Assembly: GCF_020882245.1 (NCBI RefSeq)
Contig: NC_083600.1
Location: 20,646,001-20,710,000, forward strand
Source: Rhopalosiphum padi
Lineage: Eukaryota; Arthropoda; Insecta; Hemiptera; Aphididae
DNA length: 64,000 bases
Direction of reading: 5' to 3'
In this document: positions 54,900 to 64,000 of the stretch, piece by piece
How positions within the stretch are numbered: the first letter of the stretch is position 1
Layout of the letters: each line of letters begins with the position of its first letter
Notes under the pieces: model-generated
The model's input: the letters and a program-made list of their open reading frames with translations, nothing else
Told to the model about the DNA's origin: nothing
The model's database searches: none
Translations under genes and position numbers: made by a program

Positions 54900-57800
54900 C
54901 TACAAATATTAATTTGAATAGTTAAATTAATGCAAAAATAAAATAGGTATTTGATTTAAATAAAGTTTTGAAAACAGCTGTATTAACTATTAAGTAATGT
55001 AATGGCTGTGAAAATAATAGCAATCAAAACCAATGACTCAGATTTGTTATACAATGACAAATACATAAAGAAAAAACCTAAGGCTTAACATAAAAGATAA
55101 AGGGGAAGCATTAAACAATAGGTAGGTCAAATATACCACTGTACACTGCTCTTATGAGCTAATTTTTGATATCATCCACAGAAAATATAGAAGGATAGTC
55201 ATTTACTTAAATTTTTTATTTAAGTCATGTTGAACTTAGCAAGCTAAGGACACTAAGAGTGACTTATCTTTATGAAAAAAAAAATGTACAACTTAAACAA
55301 AATCAATATCATAAACCAACATAAGAATTATTGGCCATATCTAAGTAAGACATACTTAATGAGTAGGGCTGGGATTTCGATGCACTTTGCATTTTTTTCT
55401 GAAGCTTTCTGTACGATGCTCGTTTTGTAACAAATATGTTTTAAATATTTTTAAATTGGAATAAGAAATTTTAGTTTGCATTTTTTGACAATTTTTGATT
55501 TTAAGGTCATTTTTCTAATTTTTTTAGGGCATTTTAGGGGTTTTTAAGTTATTTTTGAATTTAAAATTAAAGATTATAGATTTATAATATAAAATATTTA
55601 AATGCTAACAAGTAACAATAAACAAAAAGGAGCTTTTTAATCTACAAAAACTTATTAGCGAACAACAGGAGGGCATTTCTATTTGAAAACCTGAAGCACG
55701 TTCTCTTGATTCAGTGTAACAATAAAGAATAATTGTTTATTTATTATTAAATATATGAAGTAAAATAAAATATTTATGTACATGTAATGTAATTTTTTTA
55801 ATTTTATGCTGTTTTAAATACATTTTGAAAACATTTTTTGAGTTTTTTAAGTCATTTTTGCATTTTTTTTAAGGTCATTTTTCTTGATTTTTAAGGACAT
55901 TAAAATCCCAGCCTTATTAATGAGAAATAAAGAACTCAATATTTGTTTGTTGAGTCCTATTAAGTTAATTGTCAAACACATATTAAACAAATGCATATTT
56001 TTCTAGATCCCAGACTATAGAAGGGATGATAAAAATACTGTCAACTACTCTGTTTGAATTAGTTTATCCTAATTTAATAGAAAACCTCTTCATCCATAAG
56101 ATAATTAGATTAAATGTAAGTCTTGAATACTTTTATAGTATTAAATATTAATATTTGAATATATTACTTGTTGACTATGAGAAGTTCCTCCATCAGGAGG
56201 CAATGGCAAGACAGATCCTCCCAAAGTAGCATATTCGCCAGGTGTCATTGTCAATAAAGTATTTATAGAACCTCGGCGAGAAGGACGCCGTATTGTTGCA
56301 TATGTATTATCTCCCTAAAAAATACAATATTAATAGTGATTAAAAAATAAAAAAAAAAAAATATTGAACAAAAAACAATAATATAGTCTAATTTACCACA
56401 ATATTATCTTGACTAATTGGCATTTCTTTATTTTCTAGATCACAAAAAACTTGCATAGTTAATTCTTGTTCTTCATATAACTTTAATTTTCTACAACAAT
56501 AAATAAACTGAGATAAAATATCAAGCAATTGTGTTTAGTTACTCTAAAATATTAATTAAAGCTGAATAAACAAGTAAAATGTTTTATTACTTAGTTCACT
56601 TAGGAATAGGTGTAAGTTAGGGGTCTTAGGGGGGCTTTAGCCCCTACATTTTTTTTAAAAATTTTTCAATAAATTTCAAGTTATTTATCAGAGAAAATTA
56701 TAAGAAGTACTACGTAGTTAAATTTACGTCTATGCACTTAGGTAAATGACTTTTGAATGTACCTAATACCTTATCATTGCTTTCAATTTTGAGATACCTG
56801 CTTGCTTATCAAATCCCTGTATTTCCCTATTTTTATATTATTATTTATATTCAATACTCTTACTGTTCAATCCAAAGAGGATTTTCTGTAGTACTAAGAT
56901 CATCAATCACAGCTTTTTTTATCAATATATCATTCTTTATTGAATTATTGTCCAATTCCGAAAACATCCTGATGATATAAATATAAATATATATAGTTAA
57001 TTATTTTAATGCAATAAAATAATTTTCAAAATTGATTTACCAATGTCTGAAGCAGCAACAAATTATTAATACACCAATGCATCCAACAGTTAATACAACC
57101 AATAAAGCTACCAAAGCAGCTATAGTAGGTTCAAATGATTCATTTTGGGTAACGACTAGAGCAGGCTAAAATTAACAAAATATAATTTAAATAATTAAAT
57201 ACTTATAATTTAGTGTCACAAGGATTAAGAACTTTAATTTAAGAAATCAATCAATCATTACTACTTTAAGTTGCAAAAGCAAATAATAATAATTCTCTTA
57301 ATTTTTATATTTATTAAACCAAGTTATTAATTTGTCATACATACCACGACATTTTCAATTGCAAAATTATGATAATAGTCTTTCAAATAGTCATATTTAT
57401 CATCAATTATAGTTAAAACTTCCCAACTAGACATTATATCATTTCTTGTTGGATCAACTAAGTGCAAATACACATCACTCCAATCAGGTTGAATATAACC
57501 ATACTGGTTAACATGGTAACGAACATCATCCAATACAACAATCATATTAGTTACATTTGCTAAACTAGAAAGTATTTGTTCCCGACCTTCATTAACTGTT
57601 TGTGGGGCACGTGACACTATTAACTTTACTAATTGGTGGGTTTCATACACCCATACCTAAAACAAAACAATATCCATTTAGAATAGTCAATTGGATTTGA
57701 TAAATTTAGTTATATTACTGTGGCTATCGTTGATGCAACTCTATAAGGAGGTGCACTTTCTTTGGCAGCTATTTGTAAGTCAAAACGTCCTTGATTATAC

Positions 57801-60800
57801 TCTGCTAAAAATGCAGCTGTAGAAATGCGACCAGATTGATCGATTGAAAAAGGATCTTTTAGCAAAGATGACCATGTCAAATTGTTTAATCCTGGTCTAA
57901 ATAATTGTGTGTTCTCTATATAATATACAACTGTACTGTTTTCTTCATAGTCCAGATCAATTGCTGTTACTTGAAGTACAACATCTCCAACTTTGGCCAT
58001 AGTATTTACTCCTGAAAATTAAATATTTTATATATTCCATACAAATTTGACAAATTCATTTTGTAATCTTTTAAAGTTTGACTAATAAAATGTTGTCTGT
58101 TGTTGATTCACAGCAAAAGTTATCAAGCATAAATAAATGGATTAATTACATTTACATAAATATTGTAATGTAAATAATGTAATGTAATTTAGCTAATATA
58201 AATTTTAAACAATTAAATTTAGTGTAACCATGTACATTTTTTTTTGTCAAAGCTTAAGCTATCGTATCTTTATAATTGAAAATAACCAAAAAGTTTTGAA
58301 ATTAAAATGAACACATAAATAAAAAAAATTTCAATTTCATAGAAAAAGTAACAACTTAAAAAAATGCTGTTCAAATAAATTAATTTAGCTGAATTTGTTC
58401 ATAAACTGACCTGCATAATAATGTCTAGTTTGAAAAACTGGGGCATTGTCATTTTCATCTGTTACCAATATTAATACTTTAGCCAAACTATAATCATCTT
58501 CTTCTCCATCCTGCTAAGTAAATAATATAAGTGAAAACAAACTTGAGTAAAGTAAACACATAATAAAAGTAGTTTAAGTTATAGCCCAATATCCTATATA
58601 ATGATATAGTTACATTTTTATTTGGATATTCATTGTCATTTGAAGCTTTAACAATAATTTCATATGAGCTCTGTTTTTCTCGATCTAATGTATCATTTGC
58701 ATAAATAGTTCCATCAAGACGGTCCACAATAAATGGAACTGGTATATTTGATATTAAATAATAATAAATACGTGCGTTTTCACCTTGATCTAAATCAGTT
58801 GCTTTAACTTGACCTAAGAATTATTTTACCAATACAATTTAAATGTTTAAAGAATGTTACTTATTACTATTAATGAATTTATTTATTTATTTTTTTGTTA
58901 TATCAGTGGGAATATATTACCAATCTTATACTGAGGTCTATTATTTTCTTTTATATAAAACGTATATAATGGTTTATGATCATTATGCATAGGAAATCGA
59001 GGCTTATTATCATTAACATCAATTAAATTGATCGTGAGAAGTTTCAATGATTCATGCCATGTTGGTGATCCTTGATCTCTTGCGACTAATACTAACTAAA
59101 TAAATAAATTTTATTATAAATATTGACAATTATTTTTAAATTTAAGATAGAAGGGGATATATTATAATTATAATTTATTTTTTACTTGATAAGATGATTT
59201 AGTTTCATAATCAAGTAAAATTTGAGTTTTTATCTGTCCTGTTTCTGTATTAATAGTAAATTCATCAGTCTGCTGCGCATTTGAATTTGCAACTTTAAAA
59301 AAATAAGTCACCCTGCCATTTTCTCCAAAATCTTTATCTTCAGCACAAACTGTTAAAATTGAAGTTCCAACACTAACATCCTTAAATTAACATTTGAATT
59401 TTTAAATATTTGTGAACAATTTTAAATATAATACCATTGACTATAGCAGTGGTTTTCAACCTTTTTGGGTCAACGGCTCTTTTTAGTTTTGGAATCAATT
59501 ATACGGCTCCCATACGAATAATGATAATAATAAAAAAATATTGTTTACAATTTTATTATTAGTTTATACTACGGACGCGGCTCCTTTAATAATATCTAAC
59601 GACGCCTCTGGAAGCCGCGACGCACAGGTTGAAAACTACTGGACTATAGAATAGATTCTACAATCAATGATAATACTATACAATTCTAGAGGAAAAAGAT
59701 ATATTTTTCTGTTAGATAATTAGATAAACTTACTTCTAGAATAGATAGTGTAGAATTATTAGTGGATGGATGAACAAATGTTGGTTGATTTTGATTAACA
59801 TCTAATACAGTAATGTTAATACTTGCTTGATCCCGAAAAACGCCATCAAAAACATCAACTTCAATCAAATACACACCTTTTTTACCATTCAAAGACATAG
59901 CTGAATATAAAAATCCAGAATCCTTATCAAGGGTAAATAAATCTAAAATAAATTCATCAAAAATATAATTTTTTTTATAAATATTGCTTATTAGATTCCT
60001 ACAAACCTTTATTTCCTGATATAATAGAATATTTCAATTTTGAATTCAAATCTTTGTCAATGGCTTTCAATTGCATAAGAGGTGTTGTAGGAGTTGAGAC
60101 AATAATAGACAATGAATAATCCTTTGGGTCAAATTGTGGTGGATTATCATTCACATCAATTAGTTTAATAAATAACTGAAAATAAAATAATCAGCGCATA
60201 CATATTAATACTATATATAAATTACTCGCCAATTTTGCTATTTAATGCCTAAATCAGAAGCAGTTTATACTTTTAAAGTATTGTAAATTTTAAGGTCTAG
60301 TTTAATGTACTCAGTTTTTAAATGTTGTACTATAAAATAATTATAAAAGAAAATATTTACCAATACTACTGCAGTTTTTGTCAAACCAGGTGGAGCTTCA
60401 TCTTTGGCTTGAATTGTTAACATAAAATCAGATGTTACTTCACGGTCAAGAAAACTAGAATCATTAACTTTTACAATTCCAGTATCTTGATCAATTATAA
60501 AACCATATTTATTGCCAATGATAGAATAACGAACTAATCCAAACAATCCTTTATCAGCATCAGTAGCAATTACAATTGTAACAAAAGTTCCAACTGGTGA
60601 ATTTTCTTCTATTTCTGCTTTATACTCAGTCTAAAACAATAGTAAATGTAAATTAGTAATGAAACAATATTTTATAAAATACACATTTCAACTGTATAAT
60701 TATTTTATTATAGTATACTAAGAATTAAAAATTACTGATACTTGAAAACTATACATAATATTTATTCAAATTTAAATTGCTTAGTTATAGATTTGAATAC

Positions 60801-63800
60801 CGCTTATAGAACTTATAATATATTTTGAAAATATAAGCAAACTATAAAAAGTAAAAAGTACTAATGTATTGATGTATTATAGCTATGTAAAGAAAATAAT
60901 TAATGAAAAAGTAAGTTGTAAATGTTATTTAAAATATAATTTCCTACAACTATTTAAGAGAATGTCAGCGTAGTATTTGTTATCTCTCTCTAACCCACAT
61001 GCAACATAGCAAATTTTATGTTCACAAAAATGACTATAACCATATTAATTTCTCAAATTAGAGTGAAATGACCTATTAGAGAATTTAAAGTTAAGAACAT
61101 TATCTAGGCATAAACATTTTATTATATTTTTATTTTAAAGCAAGTTATGAGTTTTTTAAGATGTATAAACAATTTAAATTTTAAAATACTCATAACTTAC
61201 TTTAAAATAAAAATATAATAAACGCTTATGAGATGCCCTAGATAATGTTCTTAACTATAAATTTTATAATATGTCATTTCACTCTAATTTGAGAAATTAA
61301 TATGGATATAGTCTTTTTTGTGAATGTAAAGTTTGCTATGTTGCACGTGGATTAAAGAGAGATAACTAATACTACGCTGGCATCCTTTTAACATCACAAT
61401 ATAAATTTTGTAAATTATAGCTTGCAAATTATTAAAACATTTATAATTTGTACTCTGTAGAATATTTAAAAAATGATGAACAAAAATATTATTTAATATA
61501 AAGAATTAAACAAATTAAAGTTGAATACAAATAAAATATATGTATACAATAATACCTGATTAAACACTGGAGTATTGTCATTTATGTTAGTAATTTTTAT
61601 AAATATAGTAGCAGTAGTTGAAAGTTGAGGATGACCAGTGTCATAAACAATCAAATTAAGATCAATATTTTCAATGGTTTCAAAGTCAAGCTTTTCTTTA
61701 GTGAATATAACTCCTGAAATGAAAATTACTTGTATTACAATAAGATAGTGAAAATTCTGACCATATTGAGTAATATGATATGTTTAAACATTTAAATATA
61801 TTTTACTTTTGTTATTTTGATTTATTATATTACCTGATGTCCGATTAATATCGATATATGAACTTTTTGGTATAATATCATAGTGATCAATTCCTGAGTC
61901 ATCAGTTGCAATAAATTTTTCAATAACAGTACCAATTGGTTGTTCTTCTGGACATGATATAGTATAATATGGATTTTCTTTAGTCCAAGGTGGATTAAAT
62001 ACTGGTGGTATATCGTTTATGTCTATAATAGTTACCATAAGTGTTCCTAAAAATATAAAAATTATTCAAACATCTATCTTTAATTATATACAACAGTGTA
62101 GTAAGCTTAAATAAATAATTAATAATAATAAAGAATTTGAACATAACTGATAATTAATTTTATACATATATATTGAATATTCTACATAACTTATAAACCA
62201 TACATAATTGAGTAATATTATAAATTTATAAAATAACCTGTAGACTGCTGGACATCTGGAGCAGATGTATCAGTAACTATGACTGATAAACTAACAATAG
62301 CTGCAATGTTTCTGTCAATAGGTTTAGCTATTATTACATCACCATTAGACGCTCTAATTTTAAACCAATTTTTAATATCTATATTATTATTTAATTGATT
62401 TCCATTGCTGCTAAACCCAGTGATCTCCGAAGAATCTAATGAGAAATTTAAAGCATTATCATCACTAGTATCTGGATCATGAGCAATGAGGCGGTATATA
62501 ACAGTACCAACAGGAACATCTTCAGATACCTAAACGTTTTTACAAAATTAAAATAATTGAATTATATAACACTATAAATCCAACAATAAACATTAAATAA
62601 TTATTCAATTCCATACCTCTGTTCGCTGTATTATTGGAGTGAATTCTGGACTCTTATTATTCACATTTATTATATTTACGAATACTGTTGTACTTCCAGT
62701 TAATGCAGGCGTACCTTTATCAATTGATAATGTTTTAATGGCATAATTTGAATGTTGATCAAAATCAAGTTTTGATGAAGTATAAATAAGTCCAGTAATA
62801 GGGTCAATAGCAAAATGGTTAAAAGAACCTTCTTGAATGTGATACGTAAGATTTGCATTCATATCTAAATCCTCATCTATTGCCTCAACTCTAATAACAC
62901 TAAAACCAATGGGTTCATTTTCATGAATAGAAACATTATAAGATTCCAATAAAAATTGTGGACTATTGTTATTGACATCTAACACAACAACATTAACAGT
63001 TGCTTCATCATTATAAATACCATCACTGGCCTAAATTAATAAATTACAAATTTTTATTTAAGTAATTATGAATCCAAATACACATACACAATATACTTAC
63101 ATTTATAATAAGTGTTATGTTATTTTTTGATCTTTGAAGTCCATTAGGGGATAAAATAAATATTTCTCCACTACTTTGATCTATTTTAAATAAATTTTTT
63201 TCATTTCCAGATATTATTGAATAAATAATTGTTGATGATTTATCTGCATCAATTGCCTGAAAACAAATTATTTTTATAAATTATAATTTTATATTAATTA
63301 ATAATAAATCGATGTATTATTTTGTAGTGAATATAAATAAAAATACTTAGGTTGTTACATTATAAAATTATTAATTAATACATAAGAGGACAGACATCAT
63401 ACCCACATGTGTTGTCTTCGTCTAACACACTTAGACATAAGCAAAACACGTTTACATAGTCTGAGTAGAACTCGCTCAATTTTGGTTCTAGAGTAAATAT
63501 ACCTATTATAAAATTAAAATTTTGAAAAGTTAAATATTACATAAAAAATTTTGAAATTTTCGCTATTTCTAAATGATATAATGAACATAATATTGGGAAT
63601 AATTGAAAAAACTCATCGAATTGCCCTCTAAAATATTGTCATCTTTTAATTTTATAATAGGTATATTTACTCTAGAACCAAAATCGAGCGAGTTCTATAC
63701 AGACTGTGCAAACTCGTTTTGTCTATGTCTATGTGTGTAAGACGAAGACAACACATGTGGGTATGATGTCCTCTTAATTGAATTGCCTAATTTATTTAGA

Positions 63801-64000
63801 TTAATAGAAAAAAATGTATAAATAAGTACATTAATTTTTGTTCGACTTACTTGAACAATAAGAGGAGGTTCAAAAGTAGCAACCCCTTCATCAATGAGAC
63901 TAGTATATGTATGTTGAATAAAAATTGGAGGATTATCATTACTGTCAATTACCAAAACCATTATAGTTACTGAATTTGACTGTCCATTACCATTATCATC
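54801..64000 (-). CDS. Large cadherin of the CDH23/PCDH15 class (Cad87A-like), 3' part; continues off the right edge
   Basis: Twenty coding exons, all phase-consistent, give 1,291 residues to the stop. Listed 5' to 3': 63851-64000 (partial), 63101-63256, 62617-63030, 62238-62529, 61834-62046, 61556-61713, 60361-60630, 60007-60175, 59734-59942, 59186-59380, 58921-59095, 58614-58813, 58411-58510, 57719-58011, 57345-57656, 57041-57165, 56864-56968, 56397-56490, 56168-56314, 54801-54899. About ten cadherin repeats show DxNDN-type linkers, DxD motifs and LDRE/LDYE motifs. They are followed by a membrane-adjacent domain, one TM helix and a roughly 130-residue tail ending Ser-Asp-Ile. Calcium-dependent adhesion, possibly in apical or microvillar structures, is known for the class. 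The assignment to insect Cad87A rather than Cad99C is my inference. Confidence 0.93.
55364..55916. mobile_element. hAT-type element with perfect 8-bp target duplication (in the last cadherin intron)
   Basis: It is flanked by TTAATGAG on both sides (55356-55363 and 55917-55924). The termini are TAGGGCTGGGATTTCGATGC and, reversed, TAAGGCTGGGATTTTAATG. It is 553 bases with no ORF. The ends resemble those of the 53102-53710 element (GGGCTAGGATTTC), so both belong to one lineage. Confidence 0.88.
56168..56314 (-). CDS. Cytoplasmic-tail exon of the cadherin
   Basis: 49 codons (acceptor TTTTTAG|GGAGAT, donor CAACAA|GTAATA), phase 0 on both sides. It encodes GDNTYATIRRPSRRGSINTL, then a Gly/Pro-rich part ending SHSQQ. 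RRPS and RRGS are possible basophilic kinase sites. If the donor were not used, translation would read through to a stop 8 codons later, a possible alternative end. Confidence 0.8.
56397..56490 (-). CDS. Small cytoplasmic-tail exon of the cadherin
   Basis: A 94-base exon (acceptor TTGTTGTAG, donor ATTGTG|GTAAAT) encoding KLKLYEEQELTMQVF and CDLENKEMPISQDNIV. It ends in phase 0 and joins to GDNTYATIRR of the next exon. Confidence 0.8.
56605..56734. mobile_element. 130-base hAT-type MITE with perfect 8-bp duplication (cadherin intron)
   Basis: It is flanked by CACTTAGG at 56597-56604 and 56735-56742. The termini are AATAGGTGTAAGTTAG and, reversed, CATAGACGTAAATTTA. The inside includes the G-rich GGGGGGCTTTAGCCCC. 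It has no coding capacity. Confidence 0.8.
56864..56968 (-). CDS. Small cytoplasmic-tail exon of the cadherin
   Basis: A 105-base exon found by phase: acceptor ATCATCAG|GATG, donor GAACA|GTAAGAG. It encodes MFSELDNNSIKNDILIKKAV and then IDDLSTTENPLWIE. It begins with one base completing Trp and ends with two bases completing Gln, exactly the phases required by its neighbours. The ENPLW segment is a likely short linear motif. Confidence 0.8.
57041..57165 (-). CDS. Cadherin transmembrane exon
   Basis: Read PALVVTQNESFEP, then an uninterrupted hydrophobic stretch beginning IAALVALLVVLTVGCIGVLI and ending ICCCFRHW. This gives one membrane-spanning helix with a Cys cluster at the cytoplasmic side, a possible palmitoylation site. 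The acceptor is TTTTAG|CCTGC and the donor ACATTG|GTAAAT. It ends with TG, which must be completed by the next exon. Joining directly to the exon at 56490 would create a stop; joining to 56968 gives Trp. Confidence 0.85.
57345..57656 (-). CDS. Cadherin membrane-adjacent domain exon
   Basis: One phase-0 exon of 104 codons (acceptor GTTTTAG|GTATGGGTG, donor GTCGTG|GTATGT). It begins VWVYETHQLVKLIVSRAP and contains LSSLANVTNMIVVLDDVRYH, SDVYLHLVDP and WEVLTIIDD. It lacks cadherin calcium motifs. The position next to the membrane and the alternating hydrophobic pattern match the ferredoxin-like membrane-adjacent domain known from CDH23 and PCDH15. This exon is the main reason for placing the gene in that class. 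Confidence 0.75.
57719..64000 (-). CDS. Cadherin extracellular repeats (about ten EC domains)
   Basis: Successive repeats end in the linkers DSNDNPP, DVNNNSP, NVNNKSP, DINDIPP, NINDNTP, DVNDNPP, DVNQNQP, DVNDNKP and DENDNAP. The final repeat (exon 57719-58011 onwards) runs into the membrane-adjacent domain without a linker. DxD motifs include AIDADKS, AIDEDLD, ATDADKG, AEDKDFGENG, ATDLDQGEN and AIDLDYEEN. One repeat has ATDDSG in this place and lacks the second Asp. LDREV and LDREK motifs are present. Five to six of nine linkers keep the canonical calcium-binding NDN; the others are altered. Exon boundaries do not coincide with repeat boundaries. Confidence 0.92.
59447..59641. mobile_element. 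195-base hAT-type MITE with perfect 8-bp duplication (cadherin intron)
   Basis: It is flanked by GACTATAG at 59439-59446 and 59642-59649. The termini are CAGTGGTTTTCAACCT and, reversed, CAGTAGTTTTCAACCT (15 of 16 identical). This end sequence closely resembles that of Charlie-like hAT elements. The perfect duplication suggests a fairly recent insertion. Confidence 0.92.
60958..61387. mobile_element. 430-base palindromic MITE flanked by TTAA (cadherin intron)
   Basis: Nearly the whole element is an inverted repeat, for example AATGTCAGCGTAGTATT at the left and AATACTACGCTGGCATCC at the right. TTAA lies at 60954-60957 and 61388-61391. A TTAA target is typical of piggyBac-type elements. It could fold into a long hairpin in the pre-mRNA. 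It lies in the intron between exons 61556-61713 and 60361-60630. Confidence 0.8.
63386..63773. mobile_element. About 390-base inverted-repeat MITE (cadherin intron)
   Basis: The arms are about 130 bases each. The left contains CATACCCACATGTGTTGTCTTCGTC and the right its mirror image. AGAGTAAATATACCTATTATAAAATT forms the inner arm on both sides. It is flanked by ATAA at left and TTAA at right, so a decayed TTAA duplication is possible. It has no ORF of its own. It lies between exons 63851-64000 and 63101-63256. Confidence 0.8.

Noticed and set aside
56753..56980. 75-codon plus-strand frame within the cadherin tail region
   Set aside because: The minus strand here contains a 105-base exon that fits both neighbouring splice phases exactly. 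The plus frame is a shadow.
1..64000. CRISPR arrays, bacterial operons or attachment sites
   Set aside because: The window is eukaryotic, with spliced genes and MITEs. No regularly spaced identical repeats were seen.

Overview
The window looks like nuclear DNA from a hemipteran insect, most likely an aphid. It is very AT-rich and full of small DNA transposons. Its genes have short exons separated by introns, and it carries a Jockey-like non-LTR relic and a CGGBP1/hAT-like transposase remnant of a kind I associate with aphid genomes. The species is an inference. The gene models were built by hand from reading frames, GT/AG splice sites and phase continuity.

Layout. At 314-532 (minus strand) lies the first coding exon of a gene that continues off the left edge. 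From 533 to about 24,000 there is a long AT-rich stretch with no convincing coding sequence. It holds a possible non-coding first exon ending at 12,023 and a 0.9 kb inverted-repeat element (18,979-19,892). From 24,034 to 37,804 (plus strand) there is a complete three-exon gene for an unrecognised 523-residue protein with six RRxS sites, a poly-Ala tract and a poly-Pro tract. Its last exon is strikingly GC-rich. From 37,805 to about 50,000 the DNA is mostly non-coding and rich in repeats: a mini-transposon family with TACAGGGTGATTCACC-like ends, microsatellites, hAT-type elements and a 5'-truncated Jockey-like retroelement. At 50,619-51,858 (plus strand) is a complete gene for ribosomal protein eL36 (RpL36, 120 residues).

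From 54,801 to the right edge (minus strand) is the 3' part of a large cadherin gene. I resolved 20 coding exons, all in phase, giving 1,291 residues up to the stop. They encode about ten extracellular cadherin repeats, a membrane-adjacent domain, one transmembrane helix and a cytoplasmic tail ending in Ser-Asp-Ile, a class I PDZ ligand. The architecture is that of the CDH23/PCDH15 class, probably the insect Cad87A group. Several exons of the tail are too short to stand out as ORFs and were recovered by splice phase.

The most notable structure is mobile DNA. At least six hAT-type insertions with different termini or target duplications lie between 46 and 60 kb, and five cadherin introns each carry a different small element. 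I see no operon-like organisation; the genes appear functionally unrelated.
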